Part shown: piece after piece, positions 21,310 through 33,300 of the stretch | Position numbering within the stretch: the stretch's first letter is position 1 | How the letters are laid out: every line of letters starts with the position of its first letter | DNA from: Galaxea fascicularis | Taxonomy: Eukaryota; Cnidaria; Anthozoa; Scleractinia; Euphylliidae | Assembly (NCBI GenBank): GCA_948470475.1 | Contig: OX419342.1 | Span: 22,835,077-22,899,076, forward strand | Length of the DNA: 64,000 nt | Direction of reading: 5' to 3' | Notes under the pieces: model-generated | The model's input: the letters and a program-made list of their open reading frames with translations, nothing else | What the model was told of the DNA's origin: nothing | Databases searched by the model: none | Translations under genes and position numbers: made by a program

Positions 21310-22415
21310 TGTTTACAAGCAGGTAGGGTAACCCTTGTGCCAGCGTTACCCTAGCAATAGGGTTAGCCTGGCGCTCCCACATTTCTTCTTTTATTCATCG
21401 ACATGTTTACAAGGCAGCTAGGGTTATCCTAGCAGTAGGGTAACCCTACCTGAACATTAGGGTTACCCTAGTGCCAGGGTAACCCTAGATGCCTTGTAAA
21501 CGCTCTGCTAGGGATAGCCCGCCTACCCGGGACAACTTTTTAATTGGCCGTTCCGAAATTCAAAAGGAAACTGGGGCGAGTTTCAAATTTGAAGTAATCG
21601 ATAAATTGACACCATCACATAAAAGATAACATTGAGATTGGTCGTTTGACCAAGTTTGATTCTTTAAGGTTGAACAAAGACCAAGTTATGGACATTGAAA
21701 CATAGCTCAAAATTCATACAAACGTCTCTAATTTTGAGGCTGTGTCCCCCAAAACCATGTATTTGTATGGTTTTTGGGGACGCTGTCACAAAATTAGAGA
21801 CATTTGTATGGATTTTGAGTTATGTTTCAAGGTTCATAACTTGGTCTTTGTTCAACCTAAAAGAATCAAACTTGGTCAAACGACCAATCTCAATGTTATC
21901 TTTCATGTGATGGTGTCACTTCAAATTTGAAACTCTCCCCAGTTCCCTTTTGAATTTCGGAACGGCCAATTGTTTCCAGACCCTATGAGTGTTGACAACA
22001 AACGGCCATCGTGGCGGACCTAGTACAACGCGACGCTCAATTCAAGGCGTTATAATTTTCCTTTTCTCTCGGAAACTGAAAACATTTCTAAGGCAAGGTA
22101 GGTAAGCATCCTTCCTTCGAATAAAATTAATGTATACAACACTGATCTGGACGGCCACGCGTTCTTCGTATTTCAAAACTTCTTCGTCCAACATTGCAAC
22201 TTGTTGTCGTTGTCTAGAAATAAGAAACTAACATAACAGCATTCTATAACACTCGAAAAACACCTTATACAGATTGGAGAATCGAAGTTCTAAGCAGAAC
22301 TCCTCTCTTGCCGGCCATTTTGTTTGCGATTAAGTTGTCCCGGGTGGTAGGGTGACCCTACCTGTGAAATTTTGCTTGTAAACCCAGCTAGCCTCACTGC
22401 AGCGCTTGTAAACAG
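21310..22415. repeat. Fold-back cluster with AGGGTAACCCTA units
   Basis: Short palindromic units of the type AGGGTAACCCTA occur several times at 21325-21500 and again, inverted, around 22345-22365, with CCCGGGACAAC at both inner borders. A second palindrome (21542-21971) is nested within. No coding capacity. Confidence 0.55.
21542..21971. repeat. Near-perfect 430-base palindrome
   Basis: Left end AATTGGCCGTTCCGAAATTC and its complement at the right; arms of ~200 bases meet near 21755 at CCAAAACCATG/CATACAAATAC. The spurious ORFs here come from the mirrored arms. Probably a MITE nested in an older repeat. Confidence 0.75.
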
Positions 22416-22977
22416 GGCCTTACATGTACAAAGGTTCGGTCGTTAATGATGACTGATGTAAATAGAATAAAATTAATATGACAGTAGACGTAGTTGAATG
22501 TCTAGGAAAAACCATCGTTTTAATACTAGAAAATAAATAAAGTGCATTAACTGCAAAACAATTTATTGTTTTGGTTCTGGCAGTTTATTCTATAAGTAAA
22601 ATGACATGAAAGAAATTTGTTTTTCTATGAGATTGTCAGCAAATATTTGGCAATTATTCCAGAAGGGCGTGTTTGGTATAAGAGGGAAAGCATGGGCTTA
22701 ATTCCTCCCCACCCCCCTCGCTTAGGTTTTGCCACATTAACCTGTAAATAACAACAGTAAGAAATGTTCTGGTTAAGAGAACCCCAATTTCTCCTCCTCT
22801 GCTCTCTTTGGTCCTCACCGAACCACTTTCACACAACATAAATTAATTTACAAACGTTGCTTGAAATATCGTGTCATGTGCTGTTTGCAACAGTTCTTAG
22901 AAGGCGGCATACATGCCATTCCGTCAACAGAATTCAACTCTTGCTGCTCAGTTCTTCACCGAACTGGTAATTGTTGC

Positions 22978-23885
22978 ACATACTTAAAAGGATACCAAGG
23001 CAACATAGGAATACCAGGTTATAATGGTTATAATGGGCTATGGGTCCCAGAGGTCTCTTGGGCTTCAAAGGATCTCAAGGTGAGCCAGGTCAACAAAGTG
23101 CATTGGGAGTCCAAGGCCTTAAAGGTGACCCAGGAATAAAGGGCACTGATGGGAATATAGGGCAGAAGGGTGAAACGGGAGCCCAAGGTGATAAGGGAGA
23201 TATTGCACCACAGGGTCCTTCAGGGCCAATGGGGCCAACAGGGCCTGACGGAGCACGAAACTTCAGTCAGTGTACAATTATATGATTGGGCTCTTACTGA
23301 TAGTGCTTGTTTTTTGCCAAAAAAGTGCTAAAATAATGCTTATTTTTTTAAAAAGTGCTCGTGGGTTACATAAAAATGCTCACTTTTTTCTGATTTTTCT
23401 AAACATAGAATATTACATTTTTCAGAGTTTCTTATGTTTTTTGCATCACAGTTCCCCCTAGTCTTATTTTTTCCACTGATTGATGGCAGAGTACGCTCTC
23501 GAGCCACCTCTGCCTTGGCTGGCTGACTTCCATTGTTCCTCAATGACAACGTGGATGACGCCATCTTGGAACGAGTGTCATGAACTGGGTTTCTAGAAGG
23601 CAACCGCTGACCTATGAGGGCAAAGTGCGGCTTTGGACAACATAAATAAAGTCAGATTGTGCTTTTTAACACAAAATTATACAAATAATCAGTCGCAAAT
23701 CCAAATAATGGTAGCAGTGCTTTTTGGGATAAAATGTAAAAAAAAAAAAAAAGAATGCTCGCAAAGCCAAATAATACCAAAAACGTGCTAGCACTATCAG
23801 TAAGAGCCTATGATGATGATTGAAGGAACTCTAGTTTTGTCTTCAGTAACTGCCTTTACAGATGTTCAAGTGGTTGAAGCAGTGG
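22978..23885 (+). pseudogene. Collagen exon fragment, frameshifted and split by a MITE
   Basis: A Gly-X-Y stretch is readable from about 22987 (KGYQGNIGIPG), changes frame near 23038, and continues to 23262 with GPRG, KGDPG and QKGETG triplets ending in NFSQCT, the hallmark end of this family's collagen exon. There a ~520-base TIR element is inserted (23289-23808). After it the homologous tail resumes (MMIEGT...VTAFTDV, matching MMEGTG...NAFADV in copy 3). With a frameshift, an insertion and no partner exons, this is dead. The similarity at 24465-24500 (GKKNVSFC) to the start of the final exon is weak. Confidence 0.7.
23289..23808. mobile_element. TIR element inserted in the collagen fragment
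   Basis: Terminal inverted repeats GGCTCTTACTGATAGTGCT at both ends. Flanks TATGATTG and TATGATGA suggest a target duplication of 6-8 bases (hAT-like). The body is T-rich with no transposase. Confidence 0.7.
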
Positions 23886-23933
23886 TTTTATGTTTTTTTT
23901 TTTATGTCTTAATACCCACTCAAGATCTATGCA

Positions 23934-24370
23934 ATAATTACCTGAAGGGGGGAGGGGGGGATGGGTGAAATATGCCCCAAAACTAAGTCATACCCCCTCT
24001 CATTAAGCAAAAATTAATTTCAACACCCCCTCGCATAATGATAGTCAATGCATGAATACAGTAGCACTCTATTAACATATATAACAGGGGCATTCCTTTC
24101 CTACTGCGTGACAGATGAGAAAACAACAGTTCATAGATCAGAACACCTTAGAGTTGATAAATTTGTCAGTTTTATTCCAATGTTATATTCGAACTCTAAT
24201 AACTCTTCCGCTATTTTTCCAGTTTGCGAAAAGGAATGAAAAAGTAATGCCCCACTGTATGTATAAAATTTTACGTCCAACGCCCCCCCCCCCCTCTCTC
24301 TCTCTCTTGTTGTCGTTTTCTCCTATGCCCCCTCTCTAATTTTCCAACTCCCCCCATCCAGGTAATTATT
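23934..24370. repeat. Palindrome-ended element with G/C runs
   Basis: AATAATTACCTGAAGGGGGG at the left is mirrored by CCCCCCATCCAGGTAATTATT at the right. Inside are CCCCCC and (TC)n runs near 24281-24308. Likely a MITE; no coding capacity. Confidence 0.6.
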
Positions 24371-24767
24371 ACTCAGTCTCACTCATTTGCACTAGTACTT
24401 TTGTTCCTTCATTTAGTTTAAGTTCCAATGAACTAAAAAAAGCATATTTTGTTTGTTTGACAGGTCTTTCCAGGGGAAGAAAAATGTGTCATTTTGTGTC
24501 TTACCTGACGTACATCACTCAAATTTTTCTAGAGATATTCTTGATTTCGCTTTTTACATGTATCTTCTTACTTCTTTTATGTCACTTTATTCTGAGAATA
24601 AACTACTAGAACCAAAAGACAATTGTTTTGCGGCTAATGTATTTTATTTAGTTTCTACTATTAAAAAACGATAGTTTTTACTAGACATTCAACTACGTCT
24701 ACTGTCATATTTTTATTCAGGCTACTTACATCAGTCTTCATTAACGACCGAACATATGTACATGTAA

Positions 24768-26632
24768 CTCTGAGGATCCGTCTGGACGTTGTGCCTTCCA
24801 TGCGCCGAACAAAATTTCTCAGGTTGCCAATTGCAGGGTTTCCGATAAGTTTTTAAGTCAGGGTGTCAAAAAGGAATTACAACGGGTCAAATTCCCACTG
24901 CTCCAACCAAACTTTTAAAATTTCCTGTTAATTTGTTGGGTCATGTAGCTATTATCTGAAACATTGTATTGTAATGAATTTCGATCCAACCAAGTTCTGA
25001 TTCACTGCGACTTTATAAAGCCATCGCTGACCGTTACGTATTGAACCAGGTTTGTGATAATTTTATGCGCTCGCATCTTTTCACGTTTGACCGTTCGCTA
25101 CGAGACTGCGTATGAATCCAAGTCGCTCCATTGATGGTATCTGAACAGAACGCCCAGCTATAGACAAACCACTGGCGCAAATAGAAGGCACGGCATCCAA
25201 ACAGAGTCGAAATAGAGGTTTAAATAACACCAGTTCTGTGTACTGACCCACGGGAGGAATTTTTCCCTTAACCCTGCCACGCTGTTTTTGCAAAGCAAGA
25301 CTACCTTTTTCCAGTTTTATCGTGGCAAGGTCGAGGGTGAAAGCATTTGAGAATAATGAAATCACGAGAATTTTGACGGTATGATCAATACTTGTACAGT
25401 GCAATCTGTGAGTGAATATAACAAGTTAGAACTTAATTATGTGATTGTCTGAAGGTGCAATTTCACCAAAATAAGCAGAGCCTTCATATATTATGTACAC
25501 CATGTTGTCAGTCACGCATAAATGTGTCCTAATCTGAACTTCAAAAATGAATAACATCAGTGACTGTGTAAAACTAACTGTCAACGTCAACGTTTGTTAA
25601 AAAATTCCTTGAACGCTCCATTTGAGCTCTATATTTAAAAGACTTAGAAAAAAAAAGTATATTTACTATAAATTCAAATTTTGAGCATTCAAGGGAAACA
25701 AAATTCCTTTAAATACGTCGATTAAAAGTCCTGTCTTTGACGGTCTAAATAGAAACAAATGTCCTGGGTTTTCTAACAAGAAGCTTTGATTTTCAGAAAC
25801 CCATTTCCGGCGCTGTTTTTTCGTCACTTCCTTTAGTCAAAACCCCCTTGATAAACCCATTTGGGTATTTATATATTTTTGTACATATTGCAGTCTATAC
25901 ACTATACGGTAAAAACTAAAACCTCTATGAACTAAAGGTAAAACTAAAGACCAGACGAAAATCGTTAAAACTGATATTCAATAATATATCCAAATGGATA
26001 ACGACTGCCGTGTTCCTCTTGACCAATGTATGCCAGCATACAAATGAAATGTTGGCAAGATCTCCGCACAGCCCCACACATTAATTATACACGCATTTTG
26101 TGACTCAAACTCCGTTTGTTTTCGGAACAGAGTTAGTATGGCAGTGATACAGGTATAATTAATGTATGGGGATGTGTGGAAAACTTTCCTGAATTGTTTT
26201 CTTTCTTGCCAGTATCCGAGTATTAGTGATATCATGCTTTATACCATATCACTATTAAATGCCTTGAGTATTAACAATGTATTCCATAGCCTTTCATTAA
26301 AATATCTGAGCTTTCTGGCTTAACAATATCCACAATCAACAAAGAAAGAGACAAAACTTAAATACGTGCCGCTTTAGCCAAAAAAAATATCCAGTTCCTT
26401 TTAAGCTGAGCACAAAAAAGCTGAAAAACTGAACGAACACGACCCCTACAGAACATTACAACGTGAATAGCTTTTGACAGGACGACCACGGTGTCTTATT
26501 TCTCGACAAAGTTGTGGCAAAGCATTACTGGTAAAGCATTATCATTGAGGAGTCTATGCGAGGAACGAAACGTACAACTAGCCTAGCGAGCATTTTATTT
26601 TAAGAGAAAAGGACAGCTTGCAAGAAACGATA
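24768..26632. other. No recognisable gene
   Basis: Short ORFs only, none with domains. An imperfect inverted pair at ~26080 and ~26155 (TTAATTATAC/GTATAATTAA) is the only structure noted. Confidence 0.4.
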
Positions 26633-27183
26633 CAGTAAATACCCGCGTATAAGAACCTAGATTTTTCCACCTTAGCCTATATATAGGTTCTTAAAGAAAT
26701 GGTATTTAATGGGATTTTAGGCTACGTAGGTTCTTAAATAGGTTCTTAATTTGATAGGGGCACAAGCGATCAGCACGTCAGCACATCTAAGGGCATATGT
26801 GATATGGAATTGGTATGGTGCTGTATTAAATAATTACCTAGGATACAGTTTTAGATGATAACCATACAGAAATTTTATATTAAGTTTCAATATGCTTCGA
26901 AAACATGAGAGAGACACATGGATCTGTATTCTTAACACAATTGCATTGTGTAATCCAGTATTGGCACGATATAGCATGATATGTTTTTCATTCTAGTTCA
27001 TTCTTTGAATCTTACTGACTGAAACTTTGACTAAAAAATTTTTCAGTATTTTCATCTGTCTTCATTTTTGTAAAATTAGAATCTTTAGGCTAAGGAGGTT
27101 CTTATAAAATGGGGTTTAAAATAAAGAAAATTTTAGCAAAACAGGTTTTCAAATTTTAGGTTCTTATAAGCTGGTTTTTACTG
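26633..27183. mobile_element. hAT-like non-autonomous element
   Basis: Left tip CAGTAAATACCCGCGTATAAG and the complement of the right tip CAGTAAAAACCAGCTTATAAG form imperfect terminal inverted repeats; GGTTCTTA/TAAGAACC motifs recur throughout. CAGTA tips suit hAT elements, but an 8-base target duplication is not evident. Confidence 0.55.
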
Positions 27184-27337
27184 TGGTCATGCATGCGATA
27201 AGTAACTTTCAGTAACCTACTTTGAATGGCTCGATAGAGTCAGGTTATCTTGAGGCGAGTTAATTCACGGGAATTGGCGCCGTGCTGCAACCTGTTGACT
27301 AAGTTAAATTGACTCTCTTCCCCAGCTGATACAGTTT

Positions 27338-30300
27338 TTATGTTATCAATGGACACTCCCAGTAATGAATCCTGCACTTCATCGAGGCAGGCGAACCCGC
27401 GGGGACAAAAAAGCTAGATTCACCACGGCATTCGCAAATGTACCTCAGTGGATTGTCAAACACCTTTAAGATATATTCTACTGCGCCGTTTGTCGAGCAA
27501 GACACACCAATGATTCTCTTACCCTGCAAAATTGAAAAAGAGGAATATTTAAGGTAATCTCAATGCAATACCGTGTTCATTTACACAACATAGAATTTTC
27601 CTTTGCCACGGAGTGAAGACAAGAGATCTTAACTTAAAGCATGGGGCATATTACAAGCTTCTCAATGGATAAGCTTAAGTGTTGCTATGAGATTTTTAAA
27701 GTGAGAGATGTATATGAACTGCGGAGATGAATTCAAATGAAGACTGATCCTCGCAGTTGTGAACGCAAACATACACAATTGCGTAAAGAAGCCTGAAAAA
27801 AAAAAGAAAACCAGGACTTCAACAGGGCTTAAACCTCGCGATACCGGTGTGACGCTCTAACAAACCGAGCTATGAAGCCACTGACATTGGGAGCAGGTCA
27901 ATTGTAGGTTCATATGTTCCCGTGAAAGTGAAGAATGTGAGAGTCAGTGGCTTTATAGCTCAGTTGGTTTGAGCATCGCATCGGTATCGCGAGGTCACGC
28001 GTTCAAACCCTGTTGAAGTCCTGAATTTTTTTTCAGGCTTCTTTACCCAATTGCATATAACTGCGTTCACAACTGCGAGGATCAGTCTTCTTTTCAGATT
28101 TTTAAAGGTAACATTCTACTCTTTCCTTCTATCTCAAATGGACAAAGAAGAATATTATGAAGATTTTTACTGTTATTGCAAGTTGAAGAATTTTCTCGGT
28201 TCTTTGGCAACGTGGTCTCACTCACAATGGTGAACCGAACAAATTCTTCACCGTCCTTTGTTTCCATCACAGAGCAACAAGCATCCAGTTTGGTTGATAA
28301 ATAAATAAATAAAAATAAATAAATAAAGTACTTAATTCAGGGACAATTAAACGAATCATTTGTTTAATTGTCCCTGAATTAAGCCGTACTTTATTTATTT
28401 ATTTATCAACCAAACTGGATGCTTAACACTGTTGTTTTCATTATATTAGTAATATAAATGAAAACAACAGTGTTAAGAATGCCAACTGGCGGGAGGCAGA
28501 CCACCGAGTTCGCTATTTACAAGGTTGAACCAGTACTTAGCCAGAACACCAGCAGCTATTGGCCAGAGCGGGATTTGAACCCGGGTCACCGCTTTGAAAT
28601 CCAGCGCCCTAAACCACTCGGCCATTCTGCCTCCACAAAAGAAATAAGACAAATTAAACACAAGGCAGCAATGTTACGTACCGAGGGCGCGGTTAAGGTA
28701 ACATCAGCAAACGCATTCGTAGAAGGTGTGACCCCAGTCCCTTCCATCATTTTATAGGTACACTGACTGAAGTTTCCCGCTCCTTGGGCACCCTGTGGTC
28801 CTTGAGGGCCCTGTGGTCCTTGTGGTCCCTGAGCGCCGCTATCTCCTTTAACACCTTGAGGTCCTGTATCACCCTTCTGTCCAACAGCACCATCATTGCC
28901 ATTAGTCCCTGGATCACCTTTGGGACCACGATCTCCTTTGTCGCCTTGTGGACCTTGATTTCCCTGTGGTCCTGGAGGTCCCTGTTCCCCTGTGTCACCT
29001 TTGGATCCATTGAACCCTGGCGGACCTCTGAGACCTTGCAATTTGCCGATACCTTGTACCTTGAAAAAACGACAATCAAAAATTTATTTTGGTTCATAAA
29101 CAAAGAAACTGAGCTGATGAGATGAATAATCGATTGGAAGTTAGGGGCTTGCGCCGTAAATTTAGTTATGCATGTGATTGACTCAAGTATTTGCTGTTGG
29201 TGAAGAAGAAGAAATAAATATCAACGCTGTAAGCTACTGATTGCTTTATCAGTTGTTTTGGCTGCTATGTTGGAAATCAGTGTACTTATATGTATTGTTA
29301 CATTTGTTAAAACTTGTTAAGTGAATGTGTGACGGATGTTACAGCGTGATAGATTTCACAATATCAGTTTTCCATTCGTTAAAACAAGATCAGATGACTA
29401 TGTGGTTCTCGTAGAGAATTAATGAGGACTTGTGAGTTGTGAGAACCTAGAGATTAAACGAACGTGGTTAACCAAAAGTGAATTGTCGTGGATTTCTTGG
29501 GGCAAGGGAGCCATTCGCGACAGCTATACGACTTTTCATTTCTAAAACACTGCATGATCTGAGACGCTAAAGAAGACGCGCGTGGTAGAAGCAAAAATAA
29601 TAATCAGTCCGGACAAACTGGGCTTTTTATTTAAGTCAGCAAATCCCGTGAGTACTATTTAGCTGGCAAAACTTAATGTTAGTCTTGGGTTTGATAAGGG
29701 AGCAATCCACAAAGGTATATAAAATATCCACGTTGAAATGTTAATATCAGTGGTATACTGAATCACAAACGAGACCCCATGGGAGAGTGTGGTGGGGCGT
29801 AGTTTGGCATGCACGTTAGCTTATGACCATTGTTGCGCCAAACTTAGTAGTTTTAAGAGCAACCATTAGAGAACGATTGCACCTTTAATTTGAGGACTAC
29901 GATTTAATACTTGGGCTCCATCGGACCCCAAGTAATGCGATTTACCCACCTGTGCACTCAGAGAGCTGTTGACTGTCTGAAGCAGATCTCTCAAGGAACT
30001 ATCAGCATTCAAAAGGTTGTGAGCGGTGTTGTTCAACTGAACAAAGAAAAAAAAATTAAGTGTCTGTAAGTTCATGATGAACATTTATTCAGTAACTGAC
30101 ATGATAGGAAGGCGAGTATAGATCGTTTCCGCATGACGTCACGGCGGCCATGTTGATGTACAAAAACATAGGAATGGCGGCCATGTTGGTGCACAATGTT
30201 TGCCTCTAGAGATTGAACTCTATTTTTATGCATATACTTTCGTTTGTTTCACTGTACCAATATGGCCGCTGGTTACGTGATTGAAAACGATCTATTGTTC

Positions 30301-33300
30301 GTTGATTTTTCTTTCGATTAAGCTATACATACTGCATTAAAAAGCTCCACACTGATACCTTCGAGTGCCTGGTTTCTGTTAGTTATCGAAACCGCTTGCA
30401 AGGAAAGTAAGGAGTTGGAGACTTCTGTTGTGTTTTCCGGCAAAGAAACCCTCGAAAGAAACTAGATCATTAAGATATGTTTAACAACTTAGCTCACAAA
30501 GCTGAGTAAAACCGGCGACAGTAACGTCCATAAATCGTGTTTTTTGTTGTTGTTTTTTTTTTTTGGCAAAAGTGTAACATTAGCAGGCGCCTTTTGTTTC
30601 TAAGAAGCTCATGGCTCGCTAACGGACTGAAAAAGCTTATGAATGAATGATTTTTAGTTAAGAAAGGCGGACAGGAGTGATACTAAACATGTCACCCAAC
30701 CGTTTTGGAAAAAAAATAGGTAGCCCCACTTACCCTTGAGTCAAAACTTGTTCTCACTGTGTCCAGTTCTTGAAAGAAGCTCGTGTTTATTGCACTCACA
30801 GAAGCATCAAGCTGCTGACTGATGTTTTGAATCTGATACGTGCAAATTAAAGAATAATGCATTTAAATACAATGTAAGAAATATCTGCATCGCAATTCTT
30901 TTGTTAGTAAACTGACGACGCATTTATTATGCTGTAACAAGTCAAAGTTATAACTGACGTGCAAAGTTGAGTTGGGAAGCGTTTGAGATCGACAAGACGG
31001 TGATTTAATTTTGCAAAATGATTCTTGTTTGTCTTTCAATCATACTGTTCACTTCAGAAACAAAATTGTAATCTTGGAAAAAATAATAGGGAAAAAATTG
31101 GGGCTGATTTTTGGGAGTCAACTTAAAAGTTTGATTGCATGGTTATTTTGATCACCAACAATCTGCCCAAATTTAGGCTACACCTTTGTATTTCAGAATA
31201 TATAATAGAAACCAGAGAGGTATTCTTTATACTTTTATACGGTATATCCCCCGCCAGAAATTTGTCCGTTTGCCCTTTCTGCCGGTTTCTTAGAGATACC
31301 AACGTTTTGCAAGACATCAAACAAAGCGATTTCACAACTTAAACCGGTTCCGGGAGTAACGACTTACCTCGCTAATGGAATTATTTGCCCGGCTTTCTAT
31401 CTGAGAGACTTTGTCTTTTGTACCATTGATGTTCCTATTCGTATCACTTAAATCGCCTTTTGTACTTTGTATGTCTTGCTGCAATTGGTTCTGCAACGTC
31501 AGAAAGAAAAGTATATACAAGATAAATTTGAATTTTATAGCTTTCGAAAGCGCCTGGCAAGTATCCTCAAAGGTTGTGCCTTGGTAAAAATGACAATATT
31601 TTGTGAATTCAACTAGTAAAAGAATCAAGTTCGAGGTGTGAAGTAGTTCTTTTCTAACGTTTAGGGTAAGGCTGACGAGTTGGTTTCCGAGAGTCGTGGT
31701 TTAGAGTTCCATTCAGATAAACGTTCATCGAGTAATGTTTCAAGCTGGGCTAAAGAGCTAAAAATCAAGGATTGATGGTCGTTATTTAGAAGGTAATAGC
31801 TTTGTTCATTAGTGAACATTTTGAGCTAGACTAAAGAGATCAGTGAGGATCAAGGGATAAATCAAGCCGTGAAATACAAAAGAACGTCAAAATTTTTGTA
31901 TATCTCTAGAATGAATAAAGTGAACAAAATAATAATCCCCTATAAACTGTGTATGATCAATTTCTTCCTTTGTACTCCTGATACTAACATCTACGGGACT
32001 TATGCAACTTTTTATGTCTATCTCATACCATGTACGTTTTGATAGATGAAATGTTTCCTCTGAGTTCATTGATCAGTTTCTCAAGGGATGAGATATCAGG
32101 AGGGGAATTCGAAGATGCACTGACAAAAACACCTGATCCGTCTGTGGTATCTGAGCCCCCGAGTTTCGCTCCTGTGGGAGCAGCGGCTACGGGAAGATAG
32201 AAAAAATTAGTAAAATAAATCGCAAAGGGCACATTCAGGATTAATGCGTCGGACCAAGACCGTTGCCTCTCGGGTCATAAAGCTGAAAGCTAACCGTTTT
32301 TATATAAGCGATTAACCGCATAAGTCCCATAGGTCCAGTCCAGTCCAATCCAGTCCTATTATTACATCGTGTAAACACCAGAAAGAGTCCAGAGGGGCTG
32401 CGGCCGATGGGATCTCGTTAACCTGAACCTGCGATCTGTCGTTCAGCAGCCCGGTGCTTTACCAACTAAATCAGCCGGACTTTTAAATTTGGTAGCAAAC
32501 AGCAAGCGGCTAAATAAATAATTACACAACAACAGCATCGTAAACTGCTGGCGACCATTGAGAAGTTAACATATTATTATTACGATATCTAACAATTCAG
32601 TTCACTGGTAGTCAGTGCAGCCTAATATCCTCTTATAAAGGAACGACCCCAGTTGCTTCGCTAATCTCCGCCTTCCTGTCATTAATCCATTATTCCGCTT
32701 CGAGATTATGTTTTTTGACCCCGTCATTCCTTTCATTACGTATACAATACAGCTAGACGAGCATACACAACAACGTTTATCGAGCCATTTAGTTCCAACT
32801 GAAAAATGTAGTTATCTAAGGTACAAAATAATCTATTTTGGGAGGCCACTTTAATTCCTAAATCAAAGCACAAACGGAGTGTAAAAATGACTGCCTGTTG
32901 ACATCCAGTCACATCTATTCGAGCTATGCGCGGACTCCATCAGTGGTACGACGTTAACGTAAGAGCACCGCAGGAGTTAATTGAACTAATTGCAAGTTGC
33001 TCCGTGAGAAACACTCCGAGAACATCACAAACTATTAATGCTACAGTTAATTTTAAGCAATTGGTATATCATCGCCAAAGTTCTATGACGATCAAAGTTG
33101 TTTGATGCTTTTAGTTGACTAATTTTCCTTTCAAAGCATGTGTAAGTGTACAGATTCGCATCACTGCCGGAAACTATACGTAAATTAATTGTAATCTTTA
33201 AGAAACAAAATCTGTCTGAGGTGCAGTGAAGCTTGACTGTACCAAATCCGGCTGTCAATGAAACTAAGTCCTTGGTCTCATATCGAAGGAAACGCGATAT

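Larger units (their letters stand above)
22420..24767. mobile_element. Long-TIR unit carrying a collagen exon fragment
   Basis: Two ~215-base inverted repeats, 22420-22640 and 24560-24767, bound a 2.3 kb unit. Left tip TTACATGTAC matches the complement of the right tip; GGTCGTTAATGA and GACAGTAGACGTAGTTGAATG are shared inside. Between them lies a dead collagen exon, itself hit by another element. It looks like a TIR element that caught a gene piece, or a broken third gene in a palindromic region. No transposase seen. Confidence 0.5.
27212..31770 (-). repeat. Inverted duplication, right arm
   Basis: Mirror of 17880-21300, covering exons 3-7 of collagen copy 3, introns and 3' flank. It is longer than the left arm because of later insertions (27741-28090, 28281-28475, 30119-30294). 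Exons and splice sites are almost the same as in copy 2. Confidence 0.8.

Noticed and set aside
24453..24674. Last exon of the third collagen fragment
   Set aside because: Only a short GKxxxVSFC resemblance after a CAG acceptor; the cysteine pattern then fails and the sequence enters the inverted repeat.
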